21,186 nucleotides of DNA from the NCBI GenBank assembly GCA_964478075.1, contig CAYZGO010000039.1:1-21186 (forward strand), given 5' to 3'. Every line of letters starts with the position of its first letter. The stretch's first letter is position 1. The DNA comes from DAOUEX01 sp034430235. GTDB lineage: Bacteria > Chloroflexota > Anaerolineae > UBA2200. Position numbers and translations under genes: made by a program. Under the pieces are notes generated by a model, which was given only the letters and a program-made list of their open reading frames with translations, ran no database searches and was not told where the DNA came from. This document shows positions 14,146 to 21,186 of this stretch, piece by piece.

Positions 14146-16881
14146 TCATCTCGACTGGTGGGCGCTGTGCGCACCGCCGGCATCTCTTATGATGACTGGC
14201 AGGTAGACCCCACAGATCGACGGCGTGGCCGTCACTGAGGGCGTCGGTGTAGGACTGAGCGTGCTGGTCGGCGTTGCCGTGGCCGTCGGTGTAGGGCTGG
14301 GCGTGCTGGTCGGGGTTGCAGTGACCGTCGGTGTCGGCGTAGGCGTATGAGGATAGAGGTGGGAGTATGCGTAGTAGTAGAACTCATTCCACTCAGGTTC
14401 ACCTTCCACATATTCAATTCTCACTTCAATGCATGACTTGCCCTGGGTGCGACCTGGCGGAATCTCGAAGAAATCGTAAAGCGCCCTGTGGTAGATGTTG
14501 TCCCCACCCGTGAACCAGGTTCCGGCAGATGCTCCGTCAATATAGACATTTGCCTTCTGGTTCGCTGTTCCGTAGTCAAGTATCCGGGCGAGTCGAACGC
14601 CATGATTCGTACGGTCAATGTTCATGGTAAAGGTGCTTGATCCCTGATGAGCTTTACCGCTTCCCGAAAACTGCTGGCCAACATCGCGTCCGACAAACGT
14701 CGAATCAAGGGTTACGTCCCGCGATTGCCCGCTTACCGTATAGCTATGGCTCTGGACATCTACTGGATCGCCGATGTCGAGAGTATGTGACTGAATGAGA
14801 ACTTCATTGTCTCTGACCAGGTAGGCGAATACTGCGCTCTCATAGGTAGCATTTACATCATTCTGCAACCCGTGCTCCATCTTGAAGATGAAGCTCCTTT
14901 CAAATGGAAAAGCGTCAGCAAGACTCAGCCTGTACATAGAAATATTGTTGTAACGACCATTCCGGTCATGCTTTAGCGGGCATCCATGTACTGGAAGCGT
15001 GAATATCCCCTGATTGAAGAAAAAACCTCCGTTAAAGTAGTCCTCGGTCCCAGTGCCGTGAATCTGTGGATCGAACTCGCGCGAATCAATAAAGATCCGC
15101 TCGTCTCCCTCTAGGACACCAAAAGAACTGTGCTGACGGATATTCAGAATAGCACCGACAATATGCCCTCTTCCAGAAGGAACGTCAAGCAGCAAGTAAT
15201 CGTGGCCTGTGCTGGTCGGTTCTTCCTTATTGTAAACAGCCGTAAAGTAGCCAGCCTCGGTGCCCAATCCCTGATAAGGATTGCTGTTATACTGCAGTTC
15301 TGCCTCAGCTCCTTCTATCGCGTATCCCGACTTATTGACCAGGAGAACCCTGGCATTCTCCCCGTAAGGCATGGGAAAGTAGTTGTAGAAAGCATGGGTT
15401 GTCAGATCAGTGCCAAAATGCCGGTACAATCTGTCGTTTCTTGGGGGTTCGGTGCCCATGAGCAGGCCCTCCACCAGCCCTTGCCCGCTTGAACCAACCC
15501 CAAAGAAGAATCCCAAAGGGACATTCACGGACGGAGATAGTTCCCCGTCCCAATACATTTCAATCCAGGTCTTAGCCAGGATATCAAATGTTGCCTTATC
15601 ATCAAGGTCTTCCTCTACGGGCTGTCGATACCAACAGCTGTTTGCAATGTACGAAACCGGATTCCCGACTTCGTAATCGTGAGCGTTTTCGGAACTCTCT
15701 GTTCCGACATTAACTCTGTCCGTCAGGACTTCGCGCCACGGGGGGCGGATGGTATACACCAAGTAGTAGAATTCAGTCCAAGGATGATTGGGGTCCACAC
15801 ATTCGAGCCTGATTTCGATCTGCGTTTTCCCCTGCGTAAATACGGCCGGGACATCAAAGCGGCTATCCCTCCATTTGTAACGCCAGTTACTTTCTCGGCC
15901 CATATCTGACCAACGACCTGCCAACTCACCATCAACGTAGACATCGGCAACCTGGTCGCCGTAGGAATAGTCAAGTCTTCTGATCAGTGCCACGCCGCAG
16001 TTTGGTCCTTCAATTGCCACCCTAAAACGGGACCAACTCTTGTGACCCCACCCCTCATCCTGGATCTTGTCGCCTATTTCATTGTCAGGATACTGCGTAG
16101 TAGCAAGTTGTGGCAGAGATAGAAGAAACGAGCGCAGTGAGCCGGAGCCCGTCACGTCAAGGAGCGTCTTCGTTTCTCCTGGTGAGAGGTCAAAGGGGCC
16201 AATGGAAACGGTTTGATTCCCTGTCCTGTCCTTCGGGTCAATCCATGGGTAGTCCCAAGCATCGTAGACCGCGGTCAGGTCTTCGGTTCCCGTATAGGTC
16301 ATAACCCCTTCGGAGGTATTGTAGAGATGGTAGGTTATCTGGTAGTACTTTGGAACCTCAGTGAACTCGACTCGTACCCCCTCCCTGAAAGAGAAGGGAT
16401 AATAGCAATAAAAGCCCCCGGAGGAAACCCAATCATTCCCCGCAAGTGGGAAGAGGAATGGCCTCTTTGATCCGCTGAAAAAGTCGCTGAGAGGCTCATC
16501 CACCCTGGCCGTTTCCTCGTTGTCAAAGTAGATTCGTATGTTACCACCCTCAAGATGCGTTACCCAAATCCGGTAGATGGTACCAGGCTTCATCTCCTCA
16601 AGAACAACATACCCCTCTGTTTGTGGGTGTTGGTACATATAGTAGTAACTACCGTCGTCATTTCCTCCACTTCTATCAAATGAGGACACCTGATGAATGG
16701 TTGTGCCCTCTCTAAAATACGGGAGCCTGTCAAAGCTCGCCATTGCGGCGACTCCGCGAGGCTCCCCGCTGTTAGCTTTGGCCACCTGCCTCGGAACAGT
16801 CGGGCTGCCGACTACGTTGAGTGCAAGCGCCAGGACTACGGCAGCACCGACATAGCCGCGAGCATGGTCTGTAGAATTCAC
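14146..16881 (-). CDS. Secreted GH172/DUF2961-family protein
   Basis: Large exported protein of 911 residues. The GTG at 16879-16881 is chosen: it overlaps the stop of the preceding gene as GTGA and has a GGGGG run upstream; the frame is open to a TTG at 16920. A hydrophobic signal segment (YVGAAVVLALALNVVG) is followed by a DUF2961 (glycoside hydrolase family 172) domain, split by an insertion. DUF2961 features include SSFDRSGGNDDG, the IHGTGTEDYFNGG motif (about 607-618) and FERSFIFKMEHG (about 660-671). Characterised GH172 enzymes act on fructofuranosyl or arabinofuranosyl linkages; the substrate here is unknown. A beta-sandwich-like domain occurs twice (about 294-380 and 760-844). The C-terminus is a Thr/Pro linker and GVYLPVIIRD, a tail common in Chloroflexota surface proteins. 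Confidence 0.85.
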   Translation of the reverse strand: MNSTDHARGYVGAAVVLALALNVVGSPTVPRQVAKANSGEPRGVAAMASFDRLPYFREGTTIHQVSSFDRSGGNDDGSYYYMYQHPQTEGYVVLEEMKPGTIYRIWVTHLEGGNIRIYFDNEETARVDEPLSDFFSGSKRPFLFPLAGNDWVSSGGFYCYYPFSFREGVRVEFTEVPKYYQITYHLYNTSEGVMTYTGTEDLTAVYDAWDYPWIDPKDRTGNQTVSIGPFDLSPGETKTLLDVTGSGSLRSFLLSLPQLATTQYPDNEIGDKIQDEGWGHKSWSRFRVAIEGPNCGVALIRRLDYSYGDQVADVYVDGELAGRWSDMGRESNWRYKWRDSRFDVPAVFTQGKTQIEIRLECVDPNHPWTEFYYLVYTIRPPWREVLTDRVNVGTESSENAHDYEVGNPVSYIANSCWYRQPVEEDLDDKATFDILAKTWIEMYWDGELSPSVNVPLGFFFGVGSSGQGLVEGLLMGTEPPRNDRLYRHFGTDLTTHAFYNYFPMPYGENARVLLVNKSGYAIEGAEAELQYNSNPYQGLGTEAGYFTAVYNKEEPTSTGHDYLLLDVPSGRGHIVGAILNIRQHSSFGVLEGDERIFIDSREFDPQIHGTGTEDYFNGGFFFNQGIFTLPVHGCPLKHDRNGRYNNISMYRLSLADAFPFERSFIFKMEHGLQNDVNATYESAVFAYLVRDNEVLIQSHTLDIGDPVDVQSHSYTVSGQSRDVTLDSTFVGRDVGQQFSGSGKAHQGSSTFTMNIDRTNHGVRLARILDYGTANQKANVYIDGASAGTWFTGGDNIYHRALYDFFEIPPGRTQGKSCIEVRIEYVEGEPEWNEFYYYAYSHLYPHTPTPTPTVTATPTSTPSPTPTATATPTSTLSPTPTPSVTATPSICGVYLPVIIRDAGGAHSAHQSR
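14240..14345 (-). repeat. 42-bp tandem repeat encoding the Thr/Pro linker
   Basis: Two 42-bp units (14240-14281 and 14282-14323) and a partial third unit, inside the 3' part of the GH172-like gene. They encode 14-residue Pro/Thr/Ala/Ser units such as SPTPTATATPTST. The repeats stay in frame, so copy number could vary and change linker length without disrupting the protein. Confidence 0.75.
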
Positions 16882-18257
16882 AATCGCCCCCAAGGCGAGT
16901 GGTTTGCTATGATCCAACAATATGAGTGGAGCATGGACGTAAAGACCATACCCGAGTAGATTGCTCTCTTGTACCTCAGATCATTGATCCGAACAAAACC
17001 GCACCAGCACAAAAGAGTTAGAGGGATTATGCAAGGAGCGAACAGGTCCCAATCGTCATACACGGAAGCCCACGGCCTCCACACGAGCATGAATATCAGC
17101 ATGAAAAGCGCCGACACAATCAGGAAAGCATTGAAGAGGTTAGTATCAATCCTTTTGAACAGGAGCAATGGGATAAGCACTAGCACAAAAGGAAACATCA
17201 GGAACAAGACGTTGACGAGTTCCAGATATCGTTCCAGGGAAGGCCCTGCTATCATCAGCGAGAGATTGCCTCCATGGGCGAGGGCATGGCTATGATAGAG
17301 CAAATCGCGAATGGGCAGGCCGTGGAAATGGAAGAACAACAAAGTCAGTGACACGATTGCAGAAGAAGAGATCACCCCAAGCGCCATTTGACCGTGCTGT
17401 CTCCTTTTTGCCGATATGAAATACAAATACAGCAGGGAAGGAAGAAGCCAGCCTGCGAGCAAGTGAAAACACAATGCCAAAGACAGTATCATGCTTGGGA
17501 GAACAATGCTCATCTTCTCCTTAAGGAACAGATACGCTGCAAGAAAATACAACATCATCAATGTGCTGGTCAGTGTATAGTTTTCGACGTCGCCAAAGAA
17601 CAACTGCATGAATCCACCAGAGACGATCAGGAAAAACAGTTGCCAGGAGCGTCTGGGTCTAACTACCTTTGTAAAGGTGAGAAGGATAAGAATGAACACA
17701 CCGCCACCGAGCGCAGATAGGAGCTGATATGATCTAATAACTGACCAACCACGGTACCGATTCATATAATACCAAAACCTCGAATGCAGATAAAGCTCCC
17801 ACATCTCATCATGCGTAACGTGTGCTCCTCTCAGAGGAACGTCTTGCCTAAACTTGACCTCGTACATTCTGGCATCGTAATTGATATAGTAGTTCCTGAA
17901 TGACCAAAACAAGAAGACGAATAGACATGATAGAACCACGCACATGACGATGTAGAACACCCTTCCAGAACGCGGCGTTGGTGCAAACAGGCGGCTGAAC
18001 AGGGAACGAGCTCTGGGTAACACCCGAGTGCTCAGCAGGGAGCCAGCACCAGCTCCTACTCTATTGACGAGCACAATTAGGATTCCTGTACCCAGGGGGC
18101 AGATGAGAGCGCCGGGCATACCGATATGTCTCAGTTGACTGAACCCGAACCAATCTGGTCGAGCTACAGAAGCTGCGTAGATGTAAAGTAGGTTCATCAC
18201 GACAATCAACAGCAGATATATGTGATGTTCTTGGAGTTTGGTTGTTCTCAACTTCAT
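16878..18257 (-). CDS. Polytopic membrane protein, GT-C glycosyltransferase-like
   Basis: 459-residue integral membrane protein with about 10-12 hydrophobic segments, including 13-30, 48-65, 100-119, 180-196, 206-221, 229-245, 251-280, 292-310, 346-368 and 374-393. Its general plan, with an early soluble loop (about 122-170) and short acidic motifs near membrane edges (NYDARMYE 126-133, GDVENY 222-227, DDWDLFAP 401-408), resembles GT-C fold glycosyltransferases that use lipid-linked sugars, but no named family motif is conclusive. The ATG at 18255-18257 has GGAGG seven bases upstream. It overlaps the GH172-like gene by four bases, so the two are translationally coupled and probably share a surface-glycan function. 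Confidence 0.6.
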   Translation of the reverse strand: MKLRTTKLQEHHIYLLLIVVMNLLYIYAASVARPDWFGFSQLRHIGMPGALICPLGTGILIVLVNRVGAGAGSLLSTRVLPRARSLFSRLFAPTPRSGRVFYIVMCVVLSCLFVFLFWSFRNYYINYDARMYEVKFRQDVPLRGAHVTHDEMWELYLHSRFWYYMNRYRGWSVIRSYQLLSALGGGVFILILLTFTKVVRPRRSWQLFFLIVSGGFMQLFFGDVENYTLTSTLMMLYFLAAYLFLKEKMSIVLPSMILSLALCFHLLAGWLLPSLLYLYFISAKRRQHGQMALGVISSSAIVSLTLLFFHFHGLPIRDLLYHSHALAHGGNLSLMIAGPSLERYLELVNVLFLMFPFVLVLIPLLLFKRIDTNLFNAFLIVSALFMLIFMLVWRPWASVYDDWDLFAPCIIPLTLLCWCGFVRINDLRYKRAIYSGMVFTSMLHSYCWIIANHSPWGRL

Positions 18258-18503
18258 ATGAATGCCTCCGAGTGGTCAAGCGAATGGCGCTGCTACGCTT
18301 TCTTCGTGAAGCATCCCGCTTTGTGCACTTCTATCACCAGTTGTTCCTCGTGGCAGGTCTACAGTTGAGGAGGAATCGCCGACGATGCACAACGCAGGGA
18401 TAAACAACACACAGCGTTCCATATCACCATCACAGTAAAGTCCACTGCAAACCCCCGGCTACTACCTAATCCCTGCAAAAGCCGAGAGTTTGTGTGCCAG
18501 CGC

Positions 18504-18532
18504 ATTATGCGCATTGCTCCCGATTCTGTTGA
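18504..18532 (-). promoter_or_regulatory. Weak promoter candidate for the 16878-18257 gene, overlapping a palindrome
   Basis: Minus strand TCAACA (18527-18532), 17-base spacing and CATAAT (18504-18509). The -10 overlaps the perfect palindrome GCGCATtATGCGC (18500-18512), an operator-like site. The 285-bp gap it lies in has no gene. Confidence 0.25.
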
Positions 18533-18542
18533 GGGCCAACTG

Positions 18543-19655
18543 TCATGTGTTATGCCTACCGTTCTCTTCGAGGCTCACTACTTCGATAGCCATAATGTCG
18601 CTTATTGTGTGAGACAAAAGCAGTACAACAACTGGATAAACTTCATAATAGACCCTCAACTCATCGAGCTGCCCGAGGAAGGGAATGAGCATGAGAAGCG
18701 GAACGAGCATCCAGATTCCATGTCTCAGAAAAGCGGGTTTGCTTGACCATTTGTAGAAGGTCAATACGGCAACCGCAAACCATGTGAATTCGGCTGATAG
18801 CGACGAATTGGCTAGGAATCGCAGAAACATCCCAAGATTGCGGTCAAGCAAATGAAACTCGATAGGGCTCCCTGGGTTATCCCTGAAGGCCAAGAGCAGC
18901 ACCAACTTTGTGGAGAAGAATATCGCCAGTTGAGACAGTAAGAGCCCACTGAACAACCGCCTGTCCATTCTCTCCTTATCGAGAAAATGGATGACAAAGA
19001 CCAACGTGAGTAGAATCGTTGTCTCCTTGTTCAGGCAGCCGGCCGCGTAGACAATAAGAAACAACCGCCATCGGCCGTGCACCATGAGTGCTAGTCCCAA
19101 AGTGAACAAAAACAACGTCGGCAAGTCATACACATAGTGAATGTATCTGATCGCCAAGTAACGTACGCCTAGCAACGCCACCAAGGGAACAACATCCGCG
19201 AAAACGCGTGGCGCACGGAAACACGCCACGAGCAAACACCTCAGCGCAAAGACAAAGCCCAACAGGGAGAGATACATCAGCGCTGTTCCCGTGGCATATT
19301 CAATGAAATGCTCTAGTTCCCAGTGCAGCCTCGAAAACGCTTTGACAACGAGTCGGTTTCCTGCTGCGAATTGGTTGACTTGTGCCCTAGTTTTCGCGGG
19401 GATAGCTGCAGTTATTAGCCTCACAGTTGTGGGCAACAGTGTACGGTACACAAAAGGTCTATGAGCTTTCCCATAGACCATGTCCACAAACCTGGCCGGG
19501 TCATAGTCATTGACACCACAGTCATAACTGTCACGGATCCAGTTGGTACAAATCCAACCGGTGAAGATGATCGCAGTAAGGAGCAAACATATGATCAGAT
19601 AGATGAACCGTCGAGCAGATTCATTGCTAATAATGTTGAAATGCGAGAGGCCCAT
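18543..19655 (-). CDS. Polytopic membrane protein of unknown function
   Basis: 370-residue integral membrane protein with an N-terminal transmembrane segment (about 17-36) and around nine more. It carries the segment HRPFVYRTLLP (65-75) soon after a short acidic loop (DCGVNDYDPARFVDMVYG), and NKETTILLTLVFVIHFLDKE in the middle. Related membrane proteins in Chloroflexota and other bacteria are usually annotated as hypothetical; a GT-C-like role is possible but not shown. I choose the ATG at 19653-19655, with GAGGGAG upstream; a TTG at 19730 would add 25 residues. It is followed by a 285-bp gap and the second membrane protein, so the two may form one transcription unit. Confidence 0.6.
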   Translation of the reverse strand: MGLSHFNIISNESARRFIYLIICLLLTAIIFTGWICTNWIRDSYDCGVNDYDPARFVDMVYGKAHRPFVYRTLLPTTVRLITAAIPAKTRAQVNQFAAGNRLVVKAFSRLHWELEHFIEYATGTALMYLSLLGFVFALRCLLVACFRAPRVFADVVPLVALLGVRYLAIRYIHYVYDLPTLFLFTLGLALMVHGRWRLFLIVYAAGCLNKETTILLTLVFVIHFLDKERMDRRLFSGLLLSQLAIFFSTKLVLLLAFRDNPGSPIEFHLLDRNLGMFLRFLANSSLSAEFTWFAVAVLTFYKWSSKPAFLRHGIWMLVPLLMLIPFLGQLDELRVYYEVYPVVVLLLSHTISDIMAIEVVSLEENGRHNT

Positions 19656-19908
19656 AGAGATCAACTCCCTCAGAGGAAACCCAGGATTCCCTAGCAACGC
19701 AATTGTACAAGTTTGTGCCCCCTTCGGCAAACAGTTTTCGGATTGAACTCGCTCATGGTATGTCGGCGCCGCTGTTCTGCTCTGAACGCCCCAGTGACCT
19801 TGTGACAGGCCGACGGATCCTTACCACTCTTGGGGTGGCAGGAGGGAAGAAGTCAGTGCTGACTCTTTCAGAAAGCAAGCGTGACAAGAGAGCGGTACGC
19901 TCAGCCGC

Positions 19909-19936
19909 ATTATAGCCTGAATAACCTAAGGCTCAA
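19909..19936 (-). promoter_or_regulatory. Promoter candidate for the membrane-protein/GH172 genes
   Basis: Minus strand TTGAGC (19931-19936), 16-base spacing and a perfect TATAAT (19909-19914). It sits at the 3' edge of the transposase remnant; the -35 falls at its end. Leader of about 245 bases to the first gene. Confidence 0.45.
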
Positions 19937-20642
19937 AAACGAGCCCCTTTCCCCATTCCATTTCCGAGGCGAGGCCTGAGCACATTCTACGAATAGCCGC
20001 CCTTGCGGCCAAGCCCAGAAAATCCCCATCACTGGCTGCCTGTGGGAGACAAGGGCGATAGGGTTCCTCGGCATCAGTGCGATGGGTGCGCTCTACGCAG
20101 CCCGTTGTCTCTCGGGAGACGAGTGACGTTGGATTGCTTGCGACCTTTGAGGTAACGACACGGGGCGCCATGCAGACGGCGCAGGAAGCGGGCCTCCAGG
20201 GCACCGACCTGCTTGGGACTATCGCCACCCAACTCTTGGCCCAGTCAGTCTCAAAGGTAACCATAGCGGTGATCGCGTAGACCAATGGGCGGGCTAAACA
20301 GATGTGCGACGGCGTCGTCGCCATCCTGTGATACCATACCGGCGCAGGACGTGGCGGACAGCATGAGGTTCCCTGTCGCTCCAGATAGGGAGCCAGACGT
20401 TCTCGACCATAGTTGGCCAGTGCGCGCGCGCCGAAGACCTGGTATTCCACGTCTGGCAACGTTTGCTTGGAACAACGATGACGCGCATCAAGTGGTCTTG
20501 CAAGCGTCCCTCTTCGTTCTCCTCGAAACGGTAAATCCATTGCCTGCACGTGGCAAGCGTGACAGGTGCGTACTGCCTGACGAGAGGTGTGGCAGTGCCG
20601 CGCTGTGTCGCTGTAGCCACCTGTGTCTTGGTAACTGGACAT
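19932..20642 (-). pseudogene. Frameshifted IS481-like transposase remnant
   Basis: Pieces of one DDE transposase appear in order on the minus strand but alternate between frames. The helix-turn-helix start SYQDTGGYSDTARHCHTSRQ (about 20640-20570) is in one frame. IYRFEENEEGRLQDHL (about 20535-20489) is in another. Next come DVEYQVF and NYGRERLAPYLERQG (about 20457-20370) back in the first, and VRHVLRRYGI (about 20360-20330) in the second. Then comes the integrase C-terminal signature CVERTHRTDAEEPYRP (about 20100-20049), and finally NVLRPRLGNGMG (near 19960-19990) in a third frame after a stop. The order matches IS481-type proteins (HTH, rve catalytic core, VERSHRTDEEEFY, NxxRPHxG). At least four frameshifts and internal stops make it inactive. 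I saw no clear terminal inverted repeats. Confidence 0.75.
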
Positions 20643-20657
20643 GGCGGTTTTGTTGCC

Positions 20658-20708
20658 AGTGGCGACGTTAGTCGTCGGTCGGGAAGAAGAGCGACTGAAG
20701 TCGCCACT
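20658..20708. repeat. MITE-like imperfect inverted repeat
   Basis: Arms 20658-20675 (AGTGGCGACGTTAGTCGT) and 20691-20708 are reverse complements at 15 of 18 positions, with a 15-base spacer. The right arm itself contains the palindrome GCGACTGAAGTCGC. The element borders the start of the transposase remnant, so it may be an IS-derived or independent small repeat. Confidence 0.5.
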
Positions 20709-20898
20709 ACGGACTCACATCTTGAGGGCGAGCGAGCAAGCTCTGCAGAGATGTCGGGGGTACCCTAGATTCGCGAGACTCCGGTTGGTAAGTGTGAACC
20801 AGGTGCTTCTTGCATCCTATTCTGCCGGAGGAGTGTCAGCTCTCTTTGATATGGTCTCCACAGCTGGTAAGGATCTCCTGGCACAAGACACCAATCGC

Positions 20899-20927
20899 TT
20901 GACTACCAGTCACACTTATGCTAGAAT
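20899..20927 (+). promoter_or_regulatory. Near-consensus promoter for the plus-strand gene
   Basis: TTGACT (20899-20904, five of six), exactly 17 bases, then TAGAAT (20922-20927, five of six) preceded by TG as an extended -10. Transcription would start near 20934, 45 bases before the ATG of the secreted protein. Confidence 0.7.
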
Positions 20928-20978
20928 ATGATTACGAGCTCGCTGCAACATTGCGAGCGTCAGGAGGGCACAGCCGGC

Positions 20979-21186
20979 ATGAAGAAACTCTCTTCTCTCA
21001 TCCTCGTCATATCCCTTCTAGTCTTGACAATACCGTGCACCATCAAAGGGCACCAAGCGCAAAGCCCGCAGGCACCTTTCTGCTCCGTTGATGACTCGGC
21101 TCCTGCCAAGGCGAGCACTACCATTACCTTACAACAGGGAAGTAACGGCTATTGGGGCTGCGAGGATACCCATATCGCCTGGGGTG
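20979..21186 (+). CDS. N-terminal part of a secreted protein with DNRLRE-like domain (cut by window end)
   Basis: Only 69 residues are present. ATG at 20979-20981; AGGAGGG lies ten bases upstream. The N-terminus is a signal peptide (MKKLSSLILVISLLVLTIPC), with Cys20 possibly lipidated. After a short spacer comes TTITLQQGSNGYWGCEDTHI, which closely resembles the start of DNRLRE domains found in secreted carbohydrate-active or surface proteins. It is the only plus-strand gene in the window and diverges from the transposase remnant. The rest of the protein lies outside the window, so its enzyme domain, if any, is unknown. Confidence 0.7.
   Translation, partial: MKKLSSLILVISLLVLTIPCTIKGHQAQSPQAPFCSVDDSAPAKASTTITLQQGSNGYWGCEDTHIAWG

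Larger units (their letters stand above)
20643..20978. other. Gene-free stretch upstream of the plus-strand gene
   Basis: It contains the imperfect inverted repeat 20658-20708 and the promoter at 20899-20927. An open frame of about 96 codons on the plus strand has no family resemblance or ribosome site, and I do not call it a gene. Confidence 0.45.

Noticed and set aside
14240..14345. CRISPR-like array
   Set aside because: The 42-bp units are directly adjacent without spacers and encode an in-frame Thr/Pro linker.

Overview
The window looks like a piece of a Chloroflexota (Anaerolineae-type) chromosome, probably a metagenome contig. This is inferred from long Thr/Pro-rich linkers in secreted proteins, a C-terminal tail of the form xYLPVxxR on the large secreted protein, and an anaerobic, Fe-S and tungsto/molybdopterin-rich gene content. 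Nearly every gene lies on the minus strand; only the truncated gene at the right edge is on the plus strand.

Layout from left to right. Positions 1-2800 hold a secreted nuclease/lamin-tail lipoprotein, a DUF2007 protein, a DUF433 antitoxin-like protein and thiamine pyrophosphokinase (thiN). Positions 2793-3652 are a gene-free, repeat-rich spacer. Positions 3653-13730 are one co-directional redox cluster, read right to left: moaD-like - tungsten aldehyde:ferredoxin oxidoreductase - 4-cluster ferredoxin - hdrA - hdrC - mvhD/flxD - flxC-like - flxB-like (AsrA/HydB) - flxA-like (AsrB/HydG, FAD/NAD/2Fe-2S) - polyferredoxin. Positions 14146-19655 hold a GH172/DUF2961 secreted protein and two polytopic membrane proteins. 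Positions 19932-20642 hold a frameshifted IS481-like transposase remnant. A plus-strand secreted protein with a DNRLRE-like start begins at 20979 behind a near-consensus promoter.

The main discovery is in hdrA. The gene appears split by a stop, but both parts are in the same frame and the only interruption is one TGA at 10400-10402. It falls exactly where HdrA proteins carry the second Cys of their conserved DCSxCIL-PKM motif, giving D-C-S-I-(TGA)-I-L-A-P-K-M. A stem-loop with a bulged U and a GGC loop starts about 18 nt after the TGA, where a bacterial SECIS element should be. I therefore annotate one 822-residue selenoprotein HdrA with Sec200.

Working model: the AOR oxidises an aldehyde (or reduces an acid) and passes electrons through the four-cluster ferredoxin to a flavin-based bifurcating HdrA core. 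HdrC, MvhD/FlxD, FlxC-like and FlxB-like proteins connect this core to an NAD(H)-reacting FlxA-like flavoprotein, and the polyferredoxin may be a further electron carrier. No HdrB (CCG-domain, disulfide-reducing) subunit is present, so the AOR may replace the heterodisulfide end of an ordinary Flx-Hdr complex. This wiring is inference from gene content and order.
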